Origin: Nitrososphaerota archaeon
Lineage (GTDB): Archaea > Thermoproteota > Nitrososphaeria > Nitrososphaerales > Gagatemarchaeaceae
NCBI GenBank assembly: GCA_027886885.1
Contig: JAPCJP010000005.1
Coordinates: 20,450-72,473 of the forward strand
Direction: 5' to 3'
DNA: 52,024 nt
The first letter of the stretch is position 1. Every line of letters begins with the position of its first letter. The notes beneath the pieces were generated by a model, which was not told the origin of the DNA, searched no databases, and worked only from the letters and a program-made list of their open reading frames with translations. Below are positions 15,839 to 23,892 of this stretch, piece after piece. The position numbers and the translations under genes are program-made.

Positions 15839-16294
15839 GTGCGGTTTCACCCCGGAAGGACGCTGGGGTTAATTGTCGGTTTGGCGATACTCGTCACCGT
15901 CTTCCTGCTCCCGATTTCAGGCTCGCAGACCCTCTACGGGAAGGCCGAGCCTCTTCTTGCCAACACTTCGAGCATGCAGACCGGTTCAAACACAACCATC
16001 GCGTCGAACTATGTGACAGTCATCGCCTTCATCCTGCTGGTCATAGCTGGGTTGGTAGGGGTCTTCCCACTTGGAACTGGTGTCTTGGGTGTTGTTGGAA
16101 TGGCGATTCTGACGGTGGGTCAGTACCTCATCCATCCGGGAAGCGGGCAGCCCGCCTATGCCGTTGCCTTTTACGCGTTGTGGGTCGAGTCAATCGTGGC
16201 TCTCGGTGCCTCCTTCTGGCACGGCAAGAAGAAGCTTGATGTCGTCGTTCAGGTACAACAGAGTGCGCCGCCCTCGGCTCCCAGTACTAGCTGA
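15839..16294 (+). CDS. membrane protein of unknown function
   Basis: The 151-residue protein has four hydrophobic helices (about residues 8-24, 60-82, 84-100, 108-130), with an extracellular loop between the first two that carries Asn/Ser/Thr residues. A short Pro/Ser-rich cytoplasmic tail follows. GTG at 15839 is backed by a TATA box at -27. It lies alone between sdhA and the ribosomal cluster and has no recognised domain. Confidence 0.65.
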   Translation: MRFHPGRTLGLIVGLAILVTVFLLPISGSQTLYGKAEPLLANTSSMQTGSNTTIASNYVTVIAFILLVIAGLVGVFPLGTGVLGVVGMAILTVGQYLIHPGSGQPAYAVAFYALWVESIVALGASFWHGKKKLDVVVQVQQSAPPSAPSTS

Positions 16295-16362
16295 CCAGAG
16301 GTCCGGAACGGTCCGGAGAATTTAGGCCCGTTCGAATTTCTCGCGCATCGCGCCTCGCAAAG

Positions 16363-16370
16363 TATTTATG
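16363..16370 (+). promoter_or_regulatory. TATA box heading the ribosomal protein cluster
   Basis: TATTTATG lies about 22-25 nt before the GTG of uL22 at 16388, in an otherwise GC-rich gap. This is the only clear promoter at the head of the cluster and would drive a leaderless uL22 message. Confidence 0.5.
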
Positions 16371-16387
16371 CTCTTCAGAAATCGCTC

Positions 16388-16870
16388 GTGGGTTACGGCA
16401 CTAGCAATTTGCCTCAGTTTGCGTACAGTTTCAAGGCATTCGACCCAGCGATTCATGTAAGAGCTAGTGGAAGGGAGGTCAACGTCTCGCCGAAGGCGAC
16501 GAGAGAGATCTGCAACACCATCCGATGGATGACCCTTTCAAAGGCGATCGCGCTACTGGAGAGTGTGGAGAAGATGGAAACTCCCATAGCCATGAGGAGG
16601 CACAAGCTCAAGGTCGGCCACCGAAGTGAGCTCGTGGGGTTCCCTACGGGTTCCTACCCCGTGAAGGGCGCCAAGTCGGTCCTGAACGTCTTAAGGAACC
16701 TTCAGGCGAACTGTGAGTTCAAGGGTCTCGACCCCGAAAGGGTGGAGCTCATTCATGCTGCGGCGCTCGCCGGAAGAGCGATCAAGGACTTTGTTCCCCG
16801 TGCTCACGGGAGCAGCAGTCCCAACCTGCACCAGCTTGTTCATTTGGAGTTTGTCGGGAGAGAGATCTGA
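16388..16870 (+). CDS. rpl22: ribosomal protein uL22
   Basis: The 160-residue protein matches archaeal L22: an N-terminal YSFKAFDPAIHVRASGRE, then helices with SKAIALLESV, MRRHKLKVGHRSELVG in the extended region, and the C-terminal hairpin ending AHGSSSPNLHQLVHLEF that lines the exit tunnel in large subunits. GTG start follows a TATA box. In this window the genes usually upstream (uL3, uL4, uL23, uL2, uS19) are absent; the cluster begins here. It overlaps uS3 by one base. Confidence 0.95.
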   Translation: MGYGTSNLPQFAYSFKAFDPAIHVRASGREVNVSPKATREICNTIRWMTLSKAIALLESVEKMETPIAMRRHKLKVGHRSELVGFPTGSYPVKGAKSVLNVLRNLQANCEFKGLDPERVELIHAAALAGRAIKDFVPRAHGSSSPNLHQLVHLEFVGREI

Positions 16871-17886
16871 TGTCGGATTCTGAGAAGAGCGCTGTAAAAT
16901 CTCTGTTATTGATGCACCGCACCTATGCTGAGCTCGACGAGTACCTCCAGTCGCAGCTCAAGGAAGCGGGCTATGCCGGCGTCGAGGTTCAGAAGAACCC
17001 CGTCGGTACGAGGCTCACTGTCTATGTCACGCGCCCCGGACTCGCAATCGGGCGCCGTGGCACTGGAATCAAGGACCTCACGGAGAGGGTCGCAACCAAA
17101 TTCAAGATGGCGAACCCTCAGATTGCGGTCTCGGAGGTCGAGTCTCCCGAGCTTGACCCTCGCATCATGGCTGTTAGGATTTCTCAAATTGTGTCCCGCG
17201 GAACGGCATTCAGGCGGGCTGCCACCTGGACCATGAACTCCATCATGGCCGCTGGTGCAGCAGGAGTAGAGATCAGCGTGGCCGGCAAGCTCCGTAGCGA
17301 CAGGTCTCACTCGGAAAAGTACCGCATGGGCGTGGTACCCAAGAGTGGTGAATCCGCGACGAGGATTGTCAGGCAAGCCACCACCGATGTCCTGATGAAA
17401 CTTGGCCTCTACGGTATCCAGGTCAAGATAGCCATCAAGGACGCGATCCCTCCCGCTTTCGAGTTCGTACAAGAACAGCCAAGCGAGGGAGCGCCTGGTG
17501 CCGCACCTGGCAGCACGCCTCCAGGGGCTCCGGCTGCCGTTGTCGTAGCTCCAAAGCAGCCTGCCGCTCCCACCGTTGCACCAGCGATGGCTCCAGTGGC
17601 TGAGACCCACGCTCCGGCGGTGGATGCTCCTGCGGGACCCGCTGCTGAGAAATCAGCCCCCGCTCCGACAAAGGCGCCACGGAAGCAGGCAAAAGAGCGT
17701 AAACCCAGGGCGTCGAAGAAGGCCAAGGAAGCCAAGCCTGAGGCAGCCGCAAGCTCAGAGGCTCCGCCTGCAGCTGAGAGTGCACCAGCCCCAGAGACCG
17801 CCGCTCCAGCCGCAGAAGAGGCGGTAGAGGAACCGAAAGAGGTAGAGGTAGAACAAGTTGCCAAGAGTGAAAACCAAAACGCTTAG
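16870..17886 (+). CDS. rps3: ribosomal protein uS3 with long Ala/Pro/Lys-rich C-terminal extension
   Basis: The first 200 residues are normal archaeal S3: a KH domain with GLAIGRRGTGIKDL near residue 60 and the C-terminal S3 domain (GVEISVAGKLRSDRSH). Residues of about 200-338 form a low-complexity tail that alternates Ala/Pro-rich stretches with Lys/Arg patches (for example KAPRKQAKERKPRASKK) and ends acidic. It binds the mRNA entry side of the small subunit. The tail is much longer than in most archaea. The next gene uL29 starts inside its last codons. Confidence 0.96.
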   Translation: MSDSEKSAVKSLLLMHRTYAELDEYLQSQLKEAGYAGVEVQKNPVGTRLTVYVTRPGLAIGRRGTGIKDLTERVATKFKMANPQIAVSEVESPELDPRIMAVRISQIVSRGTAFRRAATWTMNSIMAAGAAGVEISVAGKLRSDRSHSEKYRMGVVPKSGESATRIVRQATTDVLMKLGLYGIQVKIAIKDAIPPAFEFVQEQPSEGAPGAAPGSTPPGAPAAVVVAPKQPAAPTVAPAMAPVAETHAPAVDAPAGPAAEKSAPAPTKAPRKQAKERKPRASKKAKEAKPEAAASSEAPPAAESAPAPETAAPAAEEAVEEPKEVEVEQVAKSENQNA

Positions 17887-18064
17887 AGAACAGGATACGG
17901 AGCAACTCAGGGACAGGCTCTTCGAGCTGCGGGGCGAGCTCAAGAAGCTCCAGGGATTGAATGCCAGGGGAATGATCCAGAAGCAGTCCGGCAAGATAGG
18001 ACGAATCAAGCAGGACATCGCTAGGGTCCTGACCGTGATGACGGAGAAGGGGGTAACAGAGTAA
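17867..18064 (+). CDS. rpl29: ribosomal protein uL29
   Basis: A 65-residue two-helix protein with the L29 pattern KTKTLREQDTEQLRDRLFEL and a closing IKQDIARVLTVM. GTG at 17867 gives the usual MKTK start; a TTG nine bases upstream would add three residues. It overlaps the end of uS3 by 20 nt and the next start by one base, consistent with tightly coupled translation. It binds at the peptide-exit region of the large subunit. Confidence 0.9.
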   Translation: MKTKTLREQDTEQLRDRLFELRGELKKLQGLNARGMIQKQSGKIGRIKQDIARVLTVMTEKGVTE

Positions 18065-18312
18065 TGATTCGGATTCTGGGCAGCGAAGTCACCATCATAA
18101 AATGCGCAAGCGCGCCTCAGATAGTGGGCCTCCAGGGGATCATTTCGCTGGAGACTGCGCACATGTTGACCATAACCTCGGCGGGTCCGAGGACTCTCAC
18201 CGTACCGAAGAAGGGCACGGCACTCCAGCTGAAAGGGAGCAACGAACTGGTGATAGCGGACGAGATGAAGGGTAGGCTCGAGGAGCGACTTGCAAGGGGG
18301 ATGAAGGTATGA
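18064..18312 (+). CDS. rnp1: RNase P protein component Rpp29 (Rnp1)
   Basis: The 82-residue protein has the Sm-like beta barrel of Rpp29/Pop4: ILGSEVTIIKCASAPQIVGL, GIISLETAHMLTI, and TVPKKGTALQL. It is an archaeal/eukaryotic RNase P subunit for tRNA 5' processing, commonly encoded between uL29 and uS17 in archaea, as here. It overlaps uS17 by 4 nt (ATGA). Confidence 0.9.
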   Translation: MIRILGSEVTIIKCASAPQIVGLQGIISLETAHMLTITSAGPRTLTVPKKGTALQLKGSNELVIADEMKGRLEERLARGMKV

Positions 18313-18635
18313 GTTCAGCCGGGCTTCTGATTGCGCCCCCCAAGCGGACGTGCGACGACGCACGATGCCCGTTCCACGGCCACGTGAAGGTCAGAGGCAA
18401 GATCCTCACCGGTCAGGTAGTCTCAATCTCGGACAAACAGACCGTGGTCATACAGAGGGAGTTCCTGTTCAAAGTACCAAAGTACAACCGCTACGAAAGA
18501 AGGAGAGGCAAGGTCCACGCCCACCTTCCGCCCTGCGTCGAGGCCAAGGAGGGCGACACAGCGACCATCGCCGAGTGTAGGCCCCTCGCCAAGACGATTT
18601 CCTTCGTCGTGGTCCAATCCAGGAGCAGCGACTAG
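18309..18635 (+). CDS. rps17: ribosomal protein uS17
   Basis: A 108-residue OB-fold protein; CPFHGHVKVRGKILTGQVVS, KQTVVIQREF, YERRRGKVHAHLPPC and the closing GDTATIAECRPLAKTISFVVV match archaeal S17. It binds 16S rRNA in the small subunit body. Its ATG overlaps the rnp1 stop. Confidence 0.95.
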   Translation: MSSAGLLIAPPKRTCDDARCPFHGHVKVRGKILTGQVVSISDKQTVVIQREFLFKVPKYNRYERRRGKVHAHLPPCVEAKEGDTATIAECRPLAKTISFVVVQSRSSD

Positions 18636-18640
18636 ACCAG

Positions 18641-19075
18641 ATGTCCACGAAATCAAGAGCGGTCTCTGCAAAGGGCGTAGAGGAGTTCAAGACCTACATC
18701 ACCCGTGCCATCCCGCTCAACGCGGTCATCAACTGCGCCGACAACACCGGCGCCAAGACCCTCAGGGTCGTCATGGTGACGAGGGCTAAGACCAGGCTCG
18801 CGCGGTACCCGGCAGCGTCAGTTGGCGACCACATCACCTGCGTGGTGAAGAGGGGCCCCCCGGACCTGAGAAAACAGACCTTCGGCGCGGTCATCGTCAG
18901 ACAAAAGTACGCGGTGAGGAGAGTTAGCGGCCAGCGAATATGCTTCGAGGATAACGCCGCGGTACTGATTACTCCAGAGGGAGAGATGAAAGGTACCGAT
19001 ATAAAGGGACCAGTGGCGAGCGAGGCGGCTGAGAAGTGGCCCAGACTGGCTAATCTTGCGTCAATCGTGGTGTAG
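18641..19075 (+). CDS. rpl14: ribosomal protein uL14
   Basis: A 144-residue five-stranded barrel with AVINCADNTGAKTLRVV, GDHITCVVKRGPPDLRKQ, AVIVRQKYAVRRVSGQRI and the closing EAAEKWPRLANLASIVV. The N-terminus is slightly extended over other L14 proteins. It sits at the subunit interface of the large ribosomal subunit. Spacing of 5 nt from uS17 indicates a shared transcript. Confidence 0.95.
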   Translation: MSTKSRAVSAKGVEEFKTYITRAIPLNAVINCADNTGAKTLRVVMVTRAKTRLARYPAASVGDHITCVVKRGPPDLRKQTFGAVIVRQKYAVRRVSGQRICFEDNAAVLITPEGEMKGTDIKGPVASEAAEKWPRLANLASIVV

Positions 19076-19085
19076 TGGTGTACAG

Positions 19086-19385
19086 ATGAAATTCGGTTCC
19101 CGGCTCTCGGATGATATGCGCAACAAGTACGGAAAGAGGACACTTAGGCCCAGGAAGGGCGACTCTGTGAAGATAGTCCGAGGTGGGTACAAGGGCATCG
19201 AGGGTAAGGTCTCGAGGGTAGACGGGCAGAAGGGCAAAGTCTACGTGGAAGGGGTCAACCGTGAGAAGATCGCCGGTGGCACGGCCCTCGCCGCAATAGA
19301 CGCGTCCAAGGTCGTTCTCACCAACATCGTGCTCGACGATAAGCTGAGGAAGAGGAAGTTAGAGGCCAAGGCAGGAGAGGAGTAG
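19086..19385 (+). CDS. rpl24: ribosomal protein uL24
   Basis: A 99-residue protein with an N-terminal LSDDMRNKYGKRTLRPRKGD segment and a KOW motif (KIVRGGYKGIEGKVSRVD). ATG at 19086, 10 nt after the uL14 stop, is preferred over a TTG that would overlap uL14. It initiates large subunit assembly near the exit tunnel. Confidence 0.95.
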   Translation: MKFGSRLSDDMRNKYGKRTLRPRKGDSVKIVRGGYKGIEGKVSRVDGQKGKVYVEGVNREKIAGGTALAAIDASKVVLTNIVLDDKLRKRKLEAKAGEE

Positions 19386-19388
19386 AAG

Positions 19389-20114
19389 ATGGGTAAGAAG
19401 AGCGGCAGCAACAGGTTGAAGCGCCTTAGCGCCCCAAAGTCATGGGACATCCAGCGAAAAGCCCACAGGTTCGCCACCAAGCCGTCGCCCGGTCCCTATT
19501 CCATTTACAACAGCTACTCGCTCGGCGTCGCCATGAGAGACCTCATGAAGCTGGTGCTCAATGCCAGGGAGGCCGAGAAGGTTCTCTACGACTCCCAGGT
19601 CCTCGTGGACGGCGTGCCGCGGAAGGATCCCTCTTTCCCTGTAGGGTTATTCAACGTGATAGAGGTGCCCAAGGAAGGAACGGCATTCCGACTGATCCCG
19701 TCCCGGGACGGCCTGGATGCCCGCAAGGTCTCCAAGGAACAGGCGAAGCTCAAGCTCTGCATGATAAAGTCAAAGTCAAAGATCGACGGTGGGCATATCC
19801 AGTACGGGTTCCACGACGGAAGGTCGATGCGCAACGACACCCTGGCCCTCTCGCCTGGGGACTCCGTCGTGATCAAGGTCCCCGAGCAGGCGGTCGTCTC
19901 GAGCATCAAGCTCAGCAAAGGGTCGCTCGGAATGATAATCTCCGGTGAAAAGGCGGGCCAGATGGGCAAGATCACAGACGTCAAGAAGGGGACCGCGTCC
20001 AAGGAGAAGATGGTGGCGATATCACTCCCAGGAGGAGACACTGAGCTCCCGGCCAGGATGATCTTCCCTGTCGGAGCCTCTGACGCTCCGGCTATCGAGG
20101 TGCAGGCCCGATGA
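19389..20114 (+). CDS. rps4e: ribosomal protein eS4
   Basis: The 241-residue protein has the archaeal/eukaryotic S4e layout: N-terminal basic segment, S4-like RNA-binding domain (SLGVAMRDLMKLVLNAREAE), central S4e domain, and a C-terminal KOW-like region (GEKAGQMGKITDVKKG). It follows uL24 after 3 nt and overlaps uL5 by 4 nt. It is an archaeo-eukaryotic specific small subunit protein. Confidence 0.94.
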   Translation: MGKKSGSNRLKRLSAPKSWDIQRKAHRFATKPSPGPYSIYNSYSLGVAMRDLMKLVLNAREAEKVLYDSQVLVDGVPRKDPSFPVGLFNVIEVPKEGTAFRLIPSRDGLDARKVSKEQAKLKLCMIKSKSKIDGGHIQYGFHDGRSMRNDTLALSPGDSVVIKVPEQAVVSSIKLSKGSLGMIISGEKAGQMGKITDVKKGTASKEKMVAISLPGGDTELPARMIFPVGASDAPAIEVQAR

Positions 20115-20674
20115 GTCGAACAACTCAGACCCCTGCTCCGGAAGCGGCTATGGACGAGCCCGCACGTGGACCCGCGATGCGCAAGGTCTCCGTAAACAAG
20201 GTCGTGCTCAACATAGGCGTCGGCAAGTCGGGCGAAGCGGTCGAAAGAGCCTCCAAGGTCCTCCAGCAGCTCACAGGGCAAAAGCCCAACCAGAGGAAGG
20301 CGAAGGAGTCCATTCGGGACTTTGGGGTGCACAGGGGGGAGCCCATAGGCCTGAAGGTCACAATAAGGGGGAGCGGCACGAAAGAGCTAATCACCCGCCT
20401 CCTCGCGGCCAGGGAGAAGAAGATGCACGATTCGAGCTTTGACGACCGGGGGAGCGTCTCCTTCGGGTTGAAGGAGCACATCGAGATTCCCGGTACCAGG
20501 TACGACCCAGAGATCGGCATCTGGGGGATGAACGTCTCTGTCCTTCTCGAGAGGCCGGGAGGAAGGGTCGCCAGAAGGCTGCACAAACCAGCGAAGCTGG
20601 GGAGGAAGCACGTGGTGGGCAAGGAAGAAGCGATGAGTTATTTCCGTGAAGAATTTGGGGTTGCGATAGAGTGA
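20111..20674 (+). CDS. rpl5: ribosomal protein uL5
   Basis: The 187-residue protein matches L5: [39 protein letters not shown], and [19 protein letters not shown], ending with [15 protein letters not shown]. It binds 5S rRNA in the central protuberance. It has a Pro/Ala-rich N-terminal extension of about 20 residues. The stop overlaps the GTG of uS14 (GTGA). Confidence 0.95.
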   Translation: MSRTTQTPAPEAAMDEPARGPAMRKVSVNKVVLNIGVGKSGEAVERASKVLQQLTGQKPNQRKAKESIRDFGVHRGEPIGLKVTIRGSGTKELITRLLAAREKKMHDSSFDDRGSVSFGLKEHIEIPGTRYDPEIGIWGMNVSVLLERPGGRVARRLHKPAKLGRKHVVGKEEAMSYFREEFGVAIE

Positions 20675-20832
20675 AGGAAAGACATCCTAAGGTGAGGAAG
20701 TATGGCAAGTCCACCCGTTACTGCCGCCGCTGTGGCCAGTACGGTGCGGTGATCAGGAGCTACGACCTCCTGTTCTGCAGGCAGTGCTTCAGGGAAGTCG
20801 CGGAGAAGCTGGGCTTCAGGAAGTATGACTAG
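20671..20832 (+). CDS. rps14: ribosomal protein uS14 (zinc form)
   Basis: A short 53-residue reading frame between uL5 and uS8, starting at GTG 20671. It holds the zinc-binding pattern [13 protein letters not shown] and [17 protein letters not shown] (two Cys-x2-Cys pairs), the standard archaeal S14. It ends three bases before uS8. It binds 16S rRNA in the small subunit head. Confidence 0.95.
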   Translation: MKERHPKVRKYGKSTRYCRRCGQYGAVIRSYDLLFCRQCFREVAEKLGFRKYD

Positions 20833-20835
20833 AGG

Positions 20836-21228
20836 ATGCCGGTAACCAACATACTAGCGAACCTCTTCGCCTCCCTTCAGAACGCGGAGATGAGACGCAA
20901 GAAGGAGTGCATGGTGATACCTGCCTCGAACCTCGCCAGCGAGGTCATGCGCGTCCTCCAGAAGAAGAGGTACATCGGAGAGTTCGAGTTCATCGACGAC
21001 GGCGTCTCGGGCAAGCTCAGGGTCCAGCTGCTCGGGAGGATCAACCGCTGTGGCGTGATAACGCCGCGCTTTCCCATAAAGACTAGGGAGTACACAAAGT
21101 GGGAGAGTCGTTACCTTCCCGCCGTCGGCGTCGGCATGCTGATCATCTCGACCTCGGAAGGCGTGCTCTCGCACTCGGAGGCTCAGGAGAAGAACATTGG
21201 AGGTAGGCTCTTAGGCTATGTCTACTGA
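20836..21228 (+). CDS. rps8: ribosomal protein uS8
   Basis: The 130-residue protein shows the S8 pattern: NILANLFASLQNAEMRRKKE, IPASNLASEVMRVLQKKRYI, and the C-terminal LIISTSEGVLSHSEAQEKNI with VLSHxEA, the signature block of S8. It binds 16S rRNA in the platform region. Its end overlaps uL6 by 11 nt. Confidence 0.95.
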   Translation: MPVTNILANLFASLQNAEMRRKKECMVIPASNLASEVMRVLQKKRYIGEFEFIDDGVSGKLRVQLLGRINRCGVITPRFPIKTREYTKWESRYLPAVGVGMLIISTSEGVLSHSEAQEKNIGGRLLGYVY

Positions 21229-21763
21229 CCAAGAGGTAGTCCACTCCCAGGAGCTGGGAGAGGGAGTCACCGCCTCAGTCTCGGGGAGGATACTCACCGT
21301 GAAGGGGCCGCTCGGCACTGTGAAGAAGAACTTCGATCGCATCAACGTCAACCTCGAGGTGAAGGACGGGAAGGTATTGCTCACCCCCTACACCGACAAG
21401 AAGAAGGACGTCGTCTCCTCGAACACGGCAAGCTCCCTGGTAAGGAACATCATCTTCGGCGTGACAAAGGGTTACACCTACAAGCTGAAGATCGTCTTCG
21501 CCCACTTCCCTGTCACGGTGAAGGTCAAGGGAAGAAACGTGAACGTCGAGAACTTCGTAGGAGAGCGGTCGGCTCGGGTCACCGACATACTCGGTGACTG
21601 CAAGGTCTCGGTCGAAGGCGACGATATTATTATTAAGGGAGTCTCGCTCGAGGACGTTGGACAGACCGCCGCCAATCTGGAGCAGGCGACCAAAATCAAG
21701 CGCAAGGACCAGCGCATCTTCTTGGACGGAATCTACGTCTACGAGAAGATCAAGGGTTGGTAG
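21218..21763 (+). CDS. rpl6: ribosomal protein uL6
   Basis: The 181-residue protein has two L6 repeats; GVTASVSGRILTVKGPLGTV in the first and FPVTVKVKGRNVNVENF, then GERSARVTDI, in the second. It contacts the sarcin-ricin loop side of the large subunit. ATG at 21218 overlaps uS8, indicating coupled translation. Confidence 0.95.
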   Translation: MSTDQEVVHSQELGEGVTASVSGRILTVKGPLGTVKKNFDRINVNLEVKDGKVLLTPYTDKKKDVVSSNTASSLVRNIIFGVTKGYTYKLKIVFAHFPVTVKVKGRNVNVENFVGERSARVTDILGDCKVSVEGDDIIIKGVSLEDVGQTAANLEQATKIKRKDQRIFLDGIYVYEKIKGW

Positions 21764-21768
21764 ACAAA

Positions 21769-22236
21769 ATGGCCAAGAAATCAGCGAAACAATCGAAGGA
21801 ACCGTCAACGGAGACCAAGGTGGACGATGAGGCTGCCCGGCTCGCCAAACTGCTGGCGCTGAGGAAGTCCGTAGCGGAGAGCAGGCCCGCTTTTGTCAGG
21901 CCCGAGAGCTGGCGATACGTCCGGCTTCACCCGGAGTGGAGGAAGCCGAAGGGGCTAGACAACAAGGTAAGAAAGTCAATCAAGGGTTGGCCCAGGCGCG
22001 TCAAGGTGGGCTACAGGGGTCCCTCCCAGGTGAGAAACTATCATCCGAGCGGCCATCCTGAGGTGCTGGTGTACAACACCCATGACCTGACGAAGGTCGT
22101 GCCCGGAAAGGAAGTGGTCCGGATCGGGGGTGCCGTGGGCGCCCGGAAGCGGGCCGAGATCATGAAGAGGGCCTCGGAACTTGGCCTCAGGATACTGAAT
22201 CCTCAAGGGTTGAGAGTCATTGAATCTAAGAAATAA
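21769..22236 (+). CDS. rpl32e: ribosomal protein eL32
   Basis: A 155-residue protein whose C-terminal 120 residues match archaeal L32e: RPAFVRPESWRYVRLHPEWR, KVGYRGPSQVRNYHPSGHPE and a closing SELGLRILNPQGLRV. The first 40 residues form a charged Lys/Glu-rich extension. ATG at 21769 lies 5 nt after the uL6 stop; an upstream TTG would overlap. It is an archaeal/eukaryotic-only ribosomal protein. Confidence 0.95.
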   Translation: MAKKSAKQSKEPSTETKVDDEAARLAKLLALRKSVAESRPAFVRPESWRYVRLHPEWRKPKGLDNKVRKSIKGWPRRVKVGYRGPSQVRNYHPSGHPEVLVYNTHDLTKVVPGKEVVRIGGAVGARKRAEIMKRASELGLRILNPQGLRVIESKK

Positions 22237-22651
22237 GCGAAAGCTTGCCGCTAAAGTCCTCGGCGTGGGGAAGGACAGGATTATCATGAATCCCGAAGCC
22301 CAGGACCTCATCCAGGATGCCATCACCAGGAGCACCATCAGGGGTCTCAGGGGCATGGGAGGGATCAAGGTCAAACCCGTGAAAGGCGTCTCAAGGGGCA
22401 GGGTGAAGAAGAAGCGCGTAAAGGGCCGGTCGCGGAGTCACGGTTCGCTGCGAGGCACCAAGGGTTCCAGGCGTCCGAGGAAGGGGATCTGGGTCGCCAA
22501 GGTCCGAGCGCTCAGATGGCGGCTTCATGTGGCCAGAGAAAGGAACGAGATTACCAAGGACCTCTACAAGACCCTCTACAGGCAGGTGAAGGGTGGACAG
22601 GTCCGCGACGTCAAGCATCTCTTCGAGCTGATGAAGGAGGGACGGCGGTAG
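22220..22651 (+). CDS. rpl19e: ribosomal protein eL19
   Basis: The 143-residue protein follows archaeal L19e: NLRNKRKLAAKVLGVGKDRI, a basic middle with SHGSLRGTKGSRRPRKGIW and the helical end VKHLFELMKEGRR. It starts at TTG 22220 inside the last codons of eL32. It bridges the subunits in archaeal and eukaryotic ribosomes. Confidence 0.94.
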   Translation: MNLRNKRKLAAKVLGVGKDRIIMNPEAQDLIQDAITRSTIRGLRGMGGIKVKPVKGVSRGRVKKKRVKGRSRSHGSLRGTKGSRRPRKGIWVAKVRALRWRLHVARERNEITKDLYKTLYRQVKGGQVRDVKHLFELMKEGRR

Positions 22652-22653
22652 TC

Positions 22654-23235
22654 ATGGGAGACTACGTACCTCTCTACCGGCGAAGAAGGAGCGGCGCGAC
22701 TGACTACCGGGCGCGGAAGAAGGCGATAATGTACAAGGGTACTCTGCTAGCTGTCCGTGTCTCCGGCAAGAACGTCGCAGCCCAGTTCCTGAAGCCGACG
22801 GTCACCGGAGACCTCGTCCTCTCATCTGCGCACTCTCACGCGCTGAGGAAGGTCGGATGGAAGGGTTCGCTAAAGTCCCTGCCCGCGTGCTACCTCCTTG
22901 GTCTGTGGGCCGGGAAGAAGGCAAAGCAGCAGGGGATAGAAGAGGCGATCCTCTACAACGGTCCCGCACCATTCGTTAAGGGGTCGAGGATATCGGCGTT
23001 CGTCAAGGGCGTAATCGATTCGGGAGTGAAGGTCCCGTTCTCCGCGGAGGCATTCCCCTCTGAGGAACGGCTCAAGGGAGAGAACATCTCAAAGTACGCC
23101 GCAGGCCTTGCCAGCGAGGACAAGGCCCTCTATGACAAGCGCTTCTCAGCGCTCATAAGGCTCGGATTCAAGCCCGAGGACTACGCTCAGAACTACAACC
23201 ACACCAAGGACGCGATAATGGGGGCCAGCAACTAG
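22654..23235 (+). CDS. rpl18: ribosomal protein uL18
   Basis: The 193-residue protein has RRRRSGATDYRARKKAIMYK, LYNGPAPFVKGSRISAFVKG and GLKSLPACYLLGLWAGKKA-like segments of archaeal L18. ATG at 22654 is two bases after eL19; upstream in-frame starts belong to the eL19 reading overlap. It binds 5S rRNA with uL5. Its stop overlaps the GTG of uS5 by one base. Confidence 0.95.
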   Translation: MGDYVPLYRRRRSGATDYRARKKAIMYKGTLLAVRVSGKNVAAQFLKPTVTGDLVLSSAHSHALRKVGWKGSLKSLPACYLLGLWAGKKAKQQGIEEAILYNGPAPFVKGSRISAFVKGVIDSGVKVPFSAEAFPSEERLKGENISKYAAGLASEDKALYDKRFSALIRLGFKPEDYAQNYNHTKDAIMGASN

Positions 23236-23876
23236 TGTCCCAACAACGCGGCCAAGAACGAAGGCGGCGCGAAGAACGGGAAGAGCCTCCGTGGGTCCCG
23301 AGGACCAAACTAGGCAAGATGGTTCAGGAGGGCAAGATAACCTCACTCGACGAGATATTCCAGATGGGCCTCAAGCTGAGGGAGCCCGAGATAGTCAAGA
23401 CCCTGATCCCCGACCTAAAGTCTGAGGTGGTCAGCGTGGGAATAGTGCAAAAACAGACCGACGCCGGAGAACTCACGAGGTTCAGGGCCGTGGTCGCCGT
23501 CGGTAACGGGAACGGCTTCTTCGGGGTGGGCAAGGGCAAGGCCGCACAGATGAAAGCCTCAATCGACAAGGCCACCAACGATGCTCTGCTCAACGTCATT
23601 CCAGTGCAGCTGGGCTGCGGCAGCTGGGAGTGCAGGTGCGGAACCAGGCACTCGGTCCCATACAGGATCGTCGGCAAGGCAGGCAGCGTCAGCGTCGAGC
23701 TGCTCCCGGGCCCGAGGTCACTGGGAACGGTCGCCGGCCCCGCTCTCACCAACCTGCTCACTCTGGCGGGGGTGAAGGATGTCTGGGTCAGGACCTTCGG
23801 CTCGACCGACACTCTACCCTCCCTGGCGAACGCCGTGTACGACGCCTTCTCAAAGTCACGAGGGCTGAACGTCTAG
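23235..23876 (+). CDS. rps5: ribosomal protein uS5
   Basis: A 213-residue protein with a charged Arg/Glu-rich start, the S5 double-stranded RNA-binding domain (TRFRAVVAVGNGNGFFGVGK) and the C-terminal S5 domain (SVELLPGPRSLGTVAGPAL). It starts at GTG 23235 across the uL18 stop. It lies at the mRNA entry tunnel of the small subunit. Confidence 0.95.
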   Translation: MSQQRGQERRRREEREEPPWVPRTKLGKMVQEGKITSLDEIFQMGLKLREPEIVKTLIPDLKSEVVSVGIVQKQTDAGELTRFRAVVAVGNGNGFFGVGKGKAAQMKASIDKATNDALLNVIPVQLGCGSWECRCGTRHSVPYRIVGKAGSVSVELLPGPRSLGTVAGPALTNLLTLAGVKDVWVRTFGSTDTLPSLANAVYDAFSKSRGLNV

Positions 23877-23892
23877 GAGAGCATGGTAGCCA

